From contig DDQG01000010.1 in assembly GCA_002342585.1 (NCBI GenBank), forward strand, positions 1 through 32,660: a stretch of DNA of 32,660 nucleotides. The letters run 5' to 3'. The position numbers were made by a program, and so were the translations under genes. Shown piece after piece: positions 15,101-22,988 of this stretch. The notes under the pieces were generated by a model, which was given only the letters and a program-made list of their open reading frames with translations, searched no databases and had not been told where the DNA came from. Origin of the DNA: Prevotellaceae bacterium UBA2448. Lineage in GTDB: Bacteria > Bacteroidota > Bacteroidia > Bacteroidales > Bacteroidaceae. How positions within the stretch are numbered: the stretch's first letter is position 1; each line of letters opens with the position of its first letter.

Positions 15101-15556
15101 AGTTGTATGTGTAGGAGTTGTTGAGGGACTCTCTGTGCGGAATGCAGCAGGAGTTCCTTCTGTCAGGAAATAATAGACATACTGTGAGTATGGGTTGTTT
15201 TTGTGTGTAAACTTCGAACCGTTACGAGTCCAGTTTACTGTACCGAAGGAATAGAAGAGCAGAGTTCCGTCACCACGACGGTAGAGTGGTATTTCCTGTA
15301 AGTCGTCATCTATGTCTTCGATATTCTCCTCTGGTAAAATAGGGAGGTTGTAGCCGAATAGACGTACAGAAGCAGGATTGCTGAATCCCATATCAGAAAG
15401 AGCAGACGGGGAAAGCTGGTACACACCTTCGTTTGCCACACGAATCTTAACCCACTTGCCGGAAGAAAGAACGGAGTGGGCTGCGTAGTCTGTAGCTTGA
15501 CTGCTTGTGAAGGTAAGCAGTAGCAGTGTTAGAAAGGTATATAAAAACCTAGCCAT
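12182..15556 (-). CDS. porU: Type IX secretion system sortase PorU
   Basis: 1124 residues, close to the 1158 of Porphyromonas PorU. It has a signal peptide (about 1-21), an N-terminal beta-rich region, a gingipain-like C25 peptidase domain with His627 (MNFTGHGSAVQLSHE) and Cys660 (LWFTAACDVTPFD) as catalytic dyad, and C-terminal Ig-like beta domains ending in a segment like a retained CTD (GVVPPGIYIARIGLST...GKKFLVV). PorU cuts the C-terminal signal off secreted proteins and attaches anionic LPS at the cell surface. It abuts the FAH-family gene with no gap and is followed by porV. Confidence 0.95.
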   Translation of the reverse strand: MARFLYTFLTLLLLTFTSSQATDYAAHSVLSSGKWVKIRVANEGVYQLSPSALSDMGFSNPASVRLFGYNLPILPEENIEDIDDDLQEIPLYRRGDGTLLFYSFGTVNWTRNGSKFTHKNNPYSQYVYYFLTEGTPAAFRTESPSTTPTHTTTTFPERVVIDNDAYSIINSGRTMFESFVYKYNGSNSYDLNTSGITDGNVQIDIQFATTGAATLYVNANGSRIASRTYIAPANYYDARVNTIITSVANSYSGTTNITLNLNATSSLTKGHLDYIRAQYTRNLSMNGVTYLPFRTPDEYNYRATISGADGGTKVWKVTSPAETCEQSGSLSGSNYVCDLTNNGSDEYVAVNINATFPTPEKVADVANQDLHSIQDIEFVIIVPENNRYTAQAQRLADAHNAREGMKCLVVRADQIYNEFSSGTPDATAYRRFMKMLYDKAQSNTSLSAPCNLLLFGACYWDNRLLSSEVKNKSQSDLLLSYESDNSWSMIDSYICEEYFGLLEDGSGANPLKERAQIGIGRIPVENLTTATNVVNKLIRYINNEEQGSWKNTICFMGDDGDQNIHMEDARQVIKSLETKYPNFNYQKIFWDRYQRVQTATGNTYPEVIKLIDQTMQDGALIMNFTGHGSAVQLSHEALIKTENFQKWSSKKLPLWFTAACDVTPFDMNKVNQGTEALYNKKGAAMGFVGTARTVYSSQNRVINRYFMNYVLGKNDAGRRYTIGEALTLAKGDIATAKSPTSRDLLNKTHYVLIGDPAITLAAPTYNIKVDKINGTDVSSSNPPTISAGNVVTVSGHIEDINGKTINDYNGTLSPLVFDNIEKITCLNNSQADTAFVYQDRTRKLFIGSENVQNGQFNFSFPVPLDINYSNLNGLISLYATNGTNEAHGINTDFLVGGTGSYDEGGEGPTITAWLNSENFEDGDEVNETPYLFFTLHDPKGINTTGNGLGHDICIIIDNNEQTTYNLNSYFKPATGGYADGTVAFSIPELEEGEHTMIIRAFNVLNQMGTKTIHFTVVHGLKPDIANIRIFGPVYDTAKIHVYSNRRGSFINVNLWIYDVYGKLMYQQSHTGEENNEAYYEFEWNLTSTVGVVPPGIYIARIGLSTSNGEEDTIGKKFLVVGNKK

Positions 15557-16210
15557 TTACTTAATTCGTAGATGGAGCAGGTGATGATCTCCGATGTAGC
15601 CATCAAGAACGTCTCCTTCCGCAACCGGACCTACACCGAGAGGTGTGCCTGTGAAAAGCAGGTCGCCGGTTTTGAGCATGAAGAAACGGCTGGCATATGA
15701 TATTATTCTGTCGATGGTGAATATCATGTCGCGAGTGTTGCCTTGTTGTACTGTCATTCCGTTTTTCTCCAGATGGAAGTCCAACTGTTGCACTTGCTCG
15801 CCGAGGTCAGCTATCTTGATGAATTTTCCTACTCCAGCACTGCCGTCAAATCCTTTGCAGAGTTCCCAAGGCAATCCTTCCTTGCGTAGGCGTTCTTGCA
15901 AATCGCGTGCTGTGAAATCAATTCCTACAGTCAATTCGTCGTAGTAGCGATGTGCAAATCGTTCGCTTATGTCTTTGCCTGCTCGGTTTATTCTTACTAC
16001 GATTTCTGTCTCGTAGTCAAACCGTTCGGCGAAGTCGGGTACGAAGAAAGGTTTCCCGGGTTGTATGATGGCAGAGTCTGGCTTCGAGAAAATCACAGGC
16101 TCTATAGGTATTAACGATTTTTTGTCGTTATTATTGTCTGAAGGACCACACTGATTACTTAGTTCGTCAATATGCTTGGCATAGTTCATGCCTACGGCAA
16201 GTATTTTCAT
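15557..16210 (-). CDS. Fumarylacetoacetate hydrolase family protein
   Basis: 217 residues, the single-domain FAH fold (YcgM/FAHD1-like), a Mg-dependent cleaver or isomerase of beta-diketo or oxo-acid substrates. Visible features: the start MKILAVGMNYAKHIDELSN, substrate loop VIFSKPDSAI, the acidic block DYETEIVVRI (metal-binding Glu pair), VGIDFTARDLQERLRKEGLPWELCKGFDGSAGVG and LLFTGTPLGVGPVAEGD. Oxaloacetate decarboxylase or acylpyruvase activity is common in such proteins, but the substrate cannot be told here. It lies 8 bp after rseP and directly before porU, with no obvious functional link to either. Confidence 0.9.
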   Translation of the reverse strand: MKILAVGMNYAKHIDELSNQCGPSDNNNDKKSLIPIEPVIFSKPDSAIIQPGKPFFVPDFAERFDYETEIVVRINRAGKDISERFAHRYYDELTVGIDFTARDLQERLRKEGLPWELCKGFDGSAGVGKFIKIADLGEQVQQLDFHLEKNGMTVQQGNTRDMIFTIDRIISYASRFFMLKTGDLLFTGTPLGVGPVAEGDVLDGYIGDHHLLHLRIK

Positions 16211-16218
16211 TGTCTGTC

Positions 16219-17655
16219 TTAGTTAAATCCTAAAACCCTTAATATATCATTTGCCTGAGCTAATATCATCAGTCCGATGAGAAGAATCATTCCAATGTAC
16301 TGAACGCGTTCGAGGAACTTATCGCTTGGCTTTCTGCGAGTTACCATCTCGTAGATGGCAAATACAGCATGTCCGCCGTCGAGTGCAGGAATAGGTAGGA
16401 GGTTCATAACTCCAAGGGCTACAGACAGGAATGCTGTGAGTAACCAGAATCGTTGCCAATCCCACTCTGATGGGAATATGCTTCCGATGCCGATGAATCC
16501 GCTTACGCTTCGTGCTCCCTTAGCTGTGAAGAGGTATTTCAACTGATCAACATAGTTAACTATTGTGTTGTAACCGAGAACGATACCTGCGGGAAAAGAC
16601 TCAAACAGAGAGTATTCTTTTGTTGTTATCTTATCTTGATATGGAATAGCATTTACGAATCCGATAGTAAATTCTGGAGTGAGCACAGTCGATACAGTAT
16701 CTGTTCCGTTGACTACAAGAGTTACGGAACGCTGTTTCAGACTGTCAGCAGCCGAAGAGTCCTCTGTCAGCACGTCTTGAAGAACAATCAGTTGTGTGAG
16801 AAGGTCGTTGAAGTCTTCAATCTTTTGTCCGTTAAGAGCAGTAATCCTATCACCCTTCTTCAAACCTATCTTGTCGGCAGGAGAATTTGGCAACACACTA
16901 TCCACCTTCATTGGCATCAGTACTGTTGCATAACGTGGTTCCTGCTGCATCATATCTATCAAGTTCATGTCGTCAGGCAGGTTTACGGTCTTTTCCTTAC
17001 CATCACGAAGTACAGTTACTTCCTTTGCATTTGAAATATCTTGCAGATAAGCAGGTTTCCATGTATCCAGTTTTGTGTCGTCAATTTTTATGATGATATC
17101 ACCATCGCGGAATCCGTCAGCCTTAGCTGCTTCGGAGAATTTCATACCGTAGTTCATATCCTCGCTTTTCACATATGACTCACCCCAAGCGAAAAGAACC
17201 ATAGAATAAATAAAGAAAGCGGTGATGAAGTTCATGATGATACCTCCGAGCATGATAAGAAGTCGTTGCCAAGCTGGTTTTGTTCGGAATTCCCAAGGTT
17301 TTGGTGGTAATGCCATCTGTTCCTTGTCCATCGACTCGTCAATCATACCACTAATCTTCACATAGCCTCCCAGTGGAATCCAACCAATACCATACTCGGT
17401 ACCTCTATATTCGTAATCATTTGTGTCTTTGCCGTCCTTATCTTTGCGGTGGGGCACAGGCTCCTTACCCATCAGTCGTCGAAACCAAGGTGCATAAGTG
17501 CTGAAAAGTGCGAATTTATAATCAAAGAAGAGGTAGAATTTCTCCACTCTCGTTTTGAATAGTTTTGCAAAAAGAAAATGTCCGCCTTCGTGCAGGACAA
17601 TCAGCAGCGACAATGCTACTATCAGTTGTAATGTTTTTATCAGAAATAATTCCAT
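16219..17655 (-). CDS. rseP: Site-2 protease RseP (RIP metalloprotease)
   Basis: 478 residues. The zinc motif HEGGH (H22, E23, H26) lies in the first membrane helix, LPIPALDGGH in the last membrane region carries the Asp ligand, and a periplasmic PDZ region lies between them (about 240-280, VDSVLPNSPADKIGLKKGDRITALNG), with a possible second one before it (about 180-215). It cuts membrane-anchored substrates such as anti-sigma factors or signal-peptide remnants within the inner membrane. The order dxr-rseP is conserved in many bacteria, where both are near lipid and envelope genes. It lies 15 bp after dxr. Confidence 0.93.
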   Translation of the reverse strand: MELFLIKTLQLIVALSLLIVLHEGGHFLFAKLFKTRVEKFYLFFDYKFALFSTYAPWFRRLMGKEPVPHRKDKDGKDTNDYEYRGTEYGIGWIPLGGYVKISGMIDESMDKEQMALPPKPWEFRTKPAWQRLLIMLGGIIMNFITAFFIYSMVLFAWGESYVKSEDMNYGMKFSEAAKADGFRDGDIIIKIDDTKLDTWKPAYLQDISNAKEVTVLRDGKEKTVNLPDDMNLIDMMQQEPRYATVLMPMKVDSVLPNSPADKIGLKKGDRITALNGQKIEDFNDLLTQLIVLQDVLTEDSSAADSLKQRSVTLVVNGTDTVSTVLTPEFTIGFVNAIPYQDKITTKEYSLFESFPAGIVLGYNTIVNYVDQLKYLFTAKGARSVSGFIGIGSIFPSEWDWQRFWLLTAFLSVALGVMNLLPIPALDGGHAVFAIYEMVTRRKPSDKFLERVQYIGMILLIGLMILAQANDILRVLGFN

Positions 17656-17670
17656 GATGTTGATTCTTTG

Positions 17671-18816
17671 TTAAATGAGTGATGCAGCATATTCGCGTGC
17701 AATCTTGTCTGTATGCAGGTAACATTCGAGTGAGGAGTCTGTCGAGAACTCTATCTTACTCATTGTCTGTTCTATGATTTGTGCAATCTTAGGATATGCT
17801 ATGCGGTCTTCGAGAAAAGCGCGGTTCACCACTTCGTTGGCTGCGTTTACGATACAAGGCATATTACCTCCCTGTTTCAGTGCGTCGTATGCCAGTTGTA
17901 AACATGGAAAACGTTGAGTGTCTGGTTCCTCGAAAGTGAGGTCTTGCAAGGCGAAGAGGTCCAGACGTTCTCCGTTCAATGGTAGTCTTTGCGGGTAAGA
18001 GAATGCGTACTGAATAGGCAGTCGCATATCTGGTACACCCAATTGTGCTTTTACTGCTCCGTCTTCAAATTGTACGGCTGAGTGGATTACACTTTGTGGA
18101 TGTACAACCACCTGAATCTGTTCGGGACGAACTCCAAAGAGCCATCGTGCTTCTATCACCTCAAAACCTTTGTTCATCAGTGTTGCTGAGTCGATAGTAA
18201 TCTTTGCCCCCATATGCCAAGTAGGGTGGGCAAGTGCGTCGTCTTTGGTCACATGTTTTATTTGTTCCCTTGAGAACTTACGGAAAGGACCTCCGGAACA
18301 GGTGAGCAGAATCTTGTCGATTTTGTTTCCTGGTTCCAAACACTGGAAGATAGCTGAGTGTTCGGAGTCAACAGGCAGAATTGGTACTTGGTATTCGTTT
18401 GCCAGTCGGGTGATGAGGTCACCGGCAACCACTAGTGTCTCTTTGTTTGCCAGTGCAATCACCTTCTTCGCCTTTATAGCTGCGATTGTAGGTTCCAGTC
18501 CGGCAAATCCCACCATGCTTGCAAGTACTATATCTACGTTTTCGTCTTGAACAACTTCACAAAGTGCCTTCTCACCTGTATATACCTTAATAGGCAGGTC
18601 GCTCAAAGCTGCTTTCACTATGTCATACTTCGCCTCGTTGGCAATGACCACTACCTCGGGCTTGAATTTCCTTGCCTGTTCGATGACAAGGTCTGCGTTG
18701 TTGTAGGCAGTAAGCACATAAGCCTCGTAAAGGTCGCTGTGCTGGTCTATAACATCCAAAGCCTGAGTACCTATAGACCCAGTGGAGCCAAGTATACAAA
18801 TTTTCTTTGTCTTCAT
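17671..18816 (-). CDS. dxr: 1-deoxy-D-xylulose-5-phosphate reductoisomerase
   Basis: 381 residues. NADPH-dependent first committed step of the MEP isoprenoid pathway. The Rossmann motif GSTGSIGTQALDVI (10-23), NKETLVVAG, the metal and substrate blocks VDSEHSAIFQCL and TIDSATLMNKGFEVIEARWLF, and IVNAANEVVNRAFL near the C-terminus are all as in the family. It is the target of fosmidomycin. It lies 3 bp after rimM and 15 bp before rseP. ispF of the same pathway ends the same gene series. Confidence 0.97.
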   Translation of the reverse strand: MKTKKICILGSTGSIGTQALDVIDQHSDLYEAYVLTAYNNADLVIEQARKFKPEVVVIANEAKYDIVKAALSDLPIKVYTGEKALCEVVQDENVDIVLASMVGFAGLEPTIAAIKAKKVIALANKETLVVAGDLITRLANEYQVPILPVDSEHSAIFQCLEPGNKIDKILLTCSGGPFRKFSREQIKHVTKDDALAHPTWHMGAKITIDSATLMNKGFEVIEARWLFGVRPEQIQVVVHPQSVIHSAVQFEDGAVKAQLGVPDMRLPIQYAFSYPQRLPLNGERLDLFALQDLTFEEPDTQRFPCLQLAYDALKQGGNMPCIVNAANEVVNRAFLEDRIAYPKIAQIIEQTMSKIEFSTDSSLECYLHTDKIAREYAASLI

Positions 18817-18819
18817 ATC

Positions 18820-19332
18820 CTATACTAAACCGATTGGCAGGTCAACCGTCATCACTCTCTTGTCCTTGTCCAAACCTACTATAAAATCCTCGTGGGCTGG
18901 TATCATAGCCTCGCTGCCGTCTTCTTTTTCTACGATAAACAGCCAGTTTTCTGTGCTGTCGTCAATATCTTTGATTTTGCCGATGAATTTTCCGTCTTCC
19001 TCCATTCTGAAACCGATGAAGTAGTTCAGCGGCATCTCCTCTTCATCCTGCTGCTCGGCAAATTTCTTTTCAAGATAAACATCGCACCCAAGCAGAAAAT
19101 CGGCTGTTTCTACCGAGTCGATATCTTCGAATTTCACCAAGGCAGTGGAGTCATTTCTGAACCTGTATTCTTCTATGTAAAATGGTACCAGAATGCCGTC
19201 TATATCACAAATAAGATAGTCGCAATCAGCTGTATCCCATGTGTCGTTGGTGAACATGAAATTCACTTCACCTTTCAGTCCGTGGGCTTTGGTAATTTTG
19301 CCTATAGGGAAAACGTCCTCGTTTCTGATCAT
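18820..19332 (-). CDS. rimM: Ribosome maturation factor RimM
   Basis: 170 residues. N-terminal RimM domain (IGKITKAHGLKGEVNFMF, 12-29) and C-terminal PRC-barrel ending MIPAHEDFIVGLDKDKRVMTVDLPIGLV. RimM binds ribosomal protein S19 and helps process 16S rRNA in the 30S head. Its start overlaps the murA stop by 4 bp, implying coupled translation. In many phyla rimM sits in a trmD-rplS operon; here it follows murA, an arrangement typical of Bacteroidales. Confidence 0.95.
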   Translation of the reverse strand: MIRNEDVFPIGKITKAHGLKGEVNFMFTNDTWDTADCDYLICDIDGILVPFYIEEYRFRNDSTALVKFEDIDSVETADFLLGCDVYLEKKFAEQQDEEEMPLNYFIGFRMEEDGKFIGKIKDIDDSTENWLFIVEKEDGSEAMIPAHEDFIVGLDKDKRVMTVDLPIGLV

Positions 19333-20636
19333 TCTACTCTCCTTATCATAGCACCGAGTGTCGCAAGTCGTCCTTCGATATCTTCGTATCCTCGGTCAAT
19401 CTGTTCTATGTTGCTTATCTCGCTTATGCCCTTGGCGCTCAAAGCAGCTATGAGCAGGGCAATTCCGGCACGTATATCGGGACTCGACAATTTCATGCCC
19501 TTCAGTTGTTTACTGCGGTTATGACCTACTACGACGGCACGATGTGGGTCGCAAAGTATGATTTGTGCACCCATGTCGATGAGTTTATCTACAAAGAAGA
19601 GTCGGCTTTCAAACATCTTCTGGTGTATCAGCACACTGCCTTTTGCCTGAGTGGCTACTACAAGCATAACACTCAATAAGTCTGGTGTGAGTCCAGGCCA
19701 AGGGGCATCGGCTATGTTCAGAATGCTGCCGTCCATATACGACTGCACCTCATAATGATTATGTTCCAGAATGTGGATGTCATCACCAATCAACTCCAGT
19801 TCTATTCCAAGTTTCTGGAACATTGTCGGAATGATTCCGAGGTTTTCGTACGATACATTCTTTATAGTCAGTTCGCTGCCAGTCATTGCAGCCATACCTA
19901 TAAACGAACCTACTTCAATCATGTCGGGCAGAACAGTGTGGTCTGTGCCGTGCAGACTGTCTACACCTTCAATGGTAAGCAGGTTGGAACCGATTCCCTC
20001 AATCTTTGCTCCCATACGAATAAGCATCTTACACAGTTGCTGGATATATGGTTCACAGGCTGCATTATATATGGTTGTGGTACCCTTTGCCAATACAGCC
20101 GCCATGATGATGTTGGCAGTACCAGTCACACTGGCTTCTTCCAGCAACATATACTTACCCTTCAGGTTGCTTCCGTCAATGTCGTACACCTGCCGGTCTG
20201 CATCGTATGAAAACTTCGCTCCCAGTTCCTTCACACCGATGAAATGGGTGTCGAGTCGGCGTCGTCCTATGTTGTCGCCACCTGGCTTTGCTACACAGGT
20301 AGTGTGGAGTCGTCCCAGCAGCGGACCCATAGTCAGGATGGAACCTCTGAGTTTTTCACATCGCTGTACAAAGTCTTTGCTTCTCAGGTAGTCTATCTTC
20401 ACATTTGCAGCACAGAATGTCCATTCGTGGTTTCCGGTACATTTTGTGTCCACACCCATCTTCTTGAGCAGTCCTATCAGATTGTTGATGTCAAGAATAT
20501 TTGGCACATTCTTTATAACTACGGGTTCGGTTGTAAGCAGTGTGGCACAAATCACCTGCAGGGCTTCGTTTTTCGCGCCCTGTGGTTGTATTTCGCCTTT
20601 CAGCTTATATCCTCCTTCTATGATAAATCGTCCCAT
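19329..20636 (-). CDS. murA: UDP-GlcNAc 1-carboxyvinyltransferase MurA, Cys-to-Asp active site
   Basis: 435 residues. Transfers enolpyruvate from PEP to UDP-GlcNAc, the first committed step of peptidoglycan synthesis. K22 and N23 (PQGAKNEAL) and the PGGxxIGxRRLDTH active loop are present. In that loop the usual Cys (position 115 in E. coli) is Asp121, codon GAC at 20276-20274. The Cys-to-Asp form, known from mycobacteria and chlamydiae, keeps catalysis but is not alkylated by fosfomycin, so natural resistance of the enzyme is expected. It lies 20 bp after the DUF4290 gene and overlaps rimM by 4 bp. Confidence 0.96.
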   Translation of the reverse strand: MGRFIIEGGYKLKGEIQPQGAKNEALQVICATLLTTEPVVIKNVPNILDINNLIGLLKKMGVDTKCTGNHEWTFCAANVKIDYLRSKDFVQRCEKLRGSILTMGPLLGRLHTTCVAKPGGDNIGRRRLDTHFIGVKELGAKFSYDADRQVYDIDGSNLKGKYMLLEEASVTGTANIIMAAVLAKGTTTIYNAACEPYIQQLCKMLIRMGAKIEGIGSNLLTIEGVDSLHGTDHTVLPDMIEVGSFIGMAAMTGSELTIKNVSYENLGIIPTMFQKLGIELELIGDDIHILEHNHYEVQSYMDGSILNIADAPWPGLTPDLLSVMLVVATQAKGSVLIHQKMFESRLFFVDKLIDMGAQIILCDPHRAVVVGHNRSKQLKGMKLSSPDIRAGIALLIAALSAKGISEISNIEQIDRGYEDIEGRLATLGAMIRRVE

Positions 20637-20656
20637 GTAGGTATTGGGTTGTATGG

Positions 20657-21253
20657 TTATTTCTTTCTTTTCTTCTTCACTGTAGTGGGATTGCGACTAC
20701 TCAACAGGTCGCCGTCGCTTACCAGTGGAGTGCGTTTTGTATCGAGGATAGCCTTTCCACCTGTGTACTCGTCGAGGTCGTTTATTACCTTTGCATCACT
20801 CATCGCGTCTGGGTTCCAGTTCGACAGGTCACGCTTCATGTGGTTGCCTATAAGCAACGACAACTGAGCATTTTTGTCGTCGTCTTTTTCCTCTTCAATG
20901 ACTTTGGTGAAGTCCTCTACGATAGCTCCGTAGTGACGACGTTTTATGCGTCTTTGTGGATAAGGAACTGTCTCGCGTTTTTCGCTCAGAGATTCTTCCT
21001 TCTCTATCTCTACAGGATATTGGATATTCAGTTCGTAGTTGGCGATAGCAGCCAAGTGGTTCCATAGCTTCGACATGAACTCTGCGGCATTGCCGGTTCG
21101 TTCTGTCTTTTCAGCCATTATGCCGATGATGCTTTCAGCACATTGCTGACGCTCGTCATCATCCTCTATCTGCTTACAGTATTCCACCAGGTCCTGTACG
21201 TAACGTCCGTACTCACCCATAATCAGTTTTGGTCTTTGTGTGTTGTAGTCCAT
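20657..21253 (-). CDS. DUF4290 domain protein
   Basis: 198 residues, soluble. The N-terminus MDYNTQRPKLIMGEYGRYVQDLVEYC is the hallmark of DUF4290, a family confined to Bacteroidetes and of unknown function. The helical domain covers about residues 1-165 and the Arg/Lys-rich tail (TTVKKKRKK) suggests contact with nucleic acid, which is only a guess. Its start lies 31 bp inside the 3' end of tsaB. I kept this start because family members begin with the same residues. Confidence 0.85.
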   Translation of the reverse strand: MDYNTQRPKLIMGEYGRYVQDLVEYCKQIEDDDERQQCAESIIGIMAEKTERTGNAAEFMSKLWNHLAAIANYELNIQYPVEIEKEESLSEKRETVPYPQRRIKRRHYGAIVEDFTKVIEEEKDDDKNAQLSLLIGNHMKRDLSNWNPDAMSDAKVINDLDEYTGGKAILDTKRTPLVSDGDLLSSRNPTTVKKKRKK

Positions 21254-21942
21254 TCCTTTAGGTAATTTGGTTCAAAATAAGCAACATCCTCAGTTTCACC
21301 CCTCAGCAGAGCCTGTTCCGCAAGCGGAGCCATATACTTGGCATTCAGTTCTACATTATCTATAAAATGTGCATTCTTATGCTTTATTACAGCCTTACAT
21401 TTCTCGGCTCCGTTTCCCATGAAGTAGATTGGGTGCTTCTCCAGTTCTTCTTTGAACGAATTCTCGTCAATCACCTTTGCACATACATCCACAACTGGTT
21501 TCAGTGCCCGAGTATAGAGAGCTGTATAGACTTCCATTCTTCTGGCATCAAGCATCGGGCACACCAGTGCATCCTCTTCTATGTCGTCATGTTTGAGCAG
21601 GAAAGGTACACACAGCACCTTCAGTGTTGGCACAGCCAATAGTTTTAAATCTCTGCCGTAACACACTCCTTTTGCCATACTGGTTCCAATTCTCAGTCCG
21701 GTATAACTTCCTGGTCCGCTGCTCACAGCTACTGCATCGAAAGGTATGGCATGATTGTCTGTGAACGAAAGTGCACCATCAACCAAACTGCCCAGTACAC
21801 CAGTATTCCCGCTCACCGACTTCTTTCCTCGTGCCGTCTCCTGTGGCGCTTCCTGCTTTTCGTCATAAATGACAGCACCGTCCTGACTAACTGCTACACT
21901 GCACAGTTCACCTGCTGTCTCAATATGTAAAATACAAGCCAT
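21223..21942 (-). CDS. tsaB: tRNA threonylcarbamoyladenosine protein TsaB
   Basis: 239 residues. The ASKHA-fold N-terminus (ILHIETAGELCSVAVSQDG) and SSGPGSYTGLRIGTSMAKGVCY block are diagnostic of TsaB/YeaZ, the inactive partner of TsaD in making t6A at position 37 of ANN-decoding tRNAs. It is the first gene of the minus-strand series; a -7 box lies 51 bp upstream at 21993-22000. Its 3' end overlaps the DUF4290 start by 31 bp. Confidence 0.93.
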   Translation of the reverse strand: MACILHIETAGELCSVAVSQDGAVIYDEKQEAPQETARGKKSVSGNTGVLGSLVDGALSFTDNHAIPFDAVAVSSGPGSYTGLRIGTSMAKGVCYGRDLKLLAVPTLKVLCVPFLLKHDDIEEDALVCPMLDARRMEVYTALYTRALKPVVDVCAKVIDENSFKEELEKHPIYFMGNGAEKCKAVIKHKNAHFIDNVELNAKYMAPLAEQALLRGETEDVAYFEPNYLKEWTTTHKDQN

Positions 21943-21992
21943 TTTCTTAGCTCTTTACGTTTCTTTTTTAGTCTTTTTGTAAAAATTCGGGA

Positions 21993-22000
21993 CAAAGGTA
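21993..22000 (-). promoter_or_regulatory. -7 box of the tsaB-to-ispF series
   Basis: TACCTTTG on the minus strand, an exact TAnnTTTG. The -33 position falls inside the 7-nt tandem repeat at 22011-22045 and reads TTTT/TTTC rather than TTTG. Confidence 0.6.
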
Positions 22001-22010
22001 CATATTTTAA

Positions 22011-22045
22011 GTGAAAAGTGAAAAGTGAAAAGTGAAAAGTGAAAA
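22011..22045. repeat. 7-nt tandem repeat, five perfect copies
   Basis: Five identical GTGAAAA units exactly fill the space between the divergent -7 boxes of tsaB (21993-22000) and yicC (22055-22062). Both expected -33 positions fall in or at the edge of the array. Confidence 0.85.
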
Positions 22046-22054
22046 ATAATTCCG

Positions 22055-22062
22055 TATCTTTG
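22055..22062 (+). promoter_or_regulatory. -7 box of yicC
   Basis: TATCTTTG matches TAnnTTTG, 24 bp before the yicC ATG. No TTTG at the -33 distance; the 7-nt repeat lies there. Confidence 0.6.
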
Positions 22063-22086
22063 CAGCCGAAATAAAAAAATCATCAT

Positions 22087-22968
22087 ATGATACAATCTAT
22101 GACGGGCTACGGAAATGCCGTAGCAGAATTTGGCGGAAAGAAAATACATGTAGAGATTAAGTCGCTCAATTCCAAAGCACTCGACCTCTCTACTCGCATT
22201 GCTCCGCTCTATCGCGAGAAGGAAATGGAGATTCGTAGTTTCATTCAAGGACACCTCGAACGCGGAAAGGTTGATCTCTCTATATGGGTTGAAAAAGAAG
22301 CTGCTCTCACAGCCGACCCAGTCAATGTAGCTTTGGCATCACAGTATTACAACGAACTGACTTCGATGGCTTCTACTTTGAATATAGATACGAAGACAAC
22401 CGACTGGATGACTCTCCTCCTTCGTATGCCCGACATTATGTCACACACCGAGATAGAAGTCCTCTCCGACGAAGAGTGGCAGGTAGTCAACAAAACTCTT
22501 TGTGAGGCAGTCGGAAACCTTATCGACTTTCGCAAACAGGAGGGACAGGCTCTCCAGCGTAAGTTTACAGAGAAAATTGAGAATATCCGCAGTCTGCTTC
22601 ATTCCATCACTCCTTACGAACAGAGTAGGGTAGAGAAGATCCGTCAGCGCATCATCGACGGACTTAGTCAACTGTCTGGAGTTGATTACGATTCCAACCG
22701 CCTCGAACAGGAAATGATTTACTACATCGAAAAACTCGATATTTCCGAGGAAAAACAACGTCTCACCAACCACCTCGATTACTTCCTCCAGACAATGAAC
22801 GAAGGTGCAGGCGGCCAGGGCAAAAAACTCGGTTTCATCGCTCAGGAGATGGGTCGCGAAATCAACACTACCGGCAGCAAGTCGAACCAGGCAGAGATGC
22901 AGAATATCGTGGTACAGATGAAAGACGAACTTGAGCAAATCAAAGAACAGGTTCTCAACGTGATGTAA
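22087..22968 (+). CDS. yicC: YicC-family endoribonuclease
   Basis: 293 residues, the standard length. The N-terminal YicC domain begins MIQSMTGYGNAVAEFGGKKI with SLNSKALDLSTRI. The C-terminal DUF1732 half contains EEKQRLTNHLDYF and the highly conserved EMGREINTTGSKSNQAE block, then a helical end. YicC proteins are RNases linked to small-RNA turnover in E. coli. The gmk gene follows 20 bp later, a widely conserved neighbour. The gap contains 'taactcc'-type repeat text. Confidence 0.93.
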   Translation: MIQSMTGYGNAVAEFGGKKIHVEIKSLNSKALDLSTRIAPLYREKEMEIRSFIQGHLERGKVDLSIWVEKEAALTADPVNVALASQYYNELTSMASTLNIDTKTTDWMTLLLRMPDIMSHTEIEVLSDEEWQVVNKTLCEAVGNLIDFRKQEGQALQRKFTEKIENIRSLLHSITPYEQSRVEKIRQRIIDGLSQLSGVDYDSNRLEQEMIYYIEKLDISEEKQRLTNHLDYFLQTMNEGAGGQGKKLGFIAQEMGREINTTGSKSNQAEMQNIVVQMKDELEQIKEQVLNVM

Positions 22969-22988
22969 CTCTCAACTCCTAACTCCCA

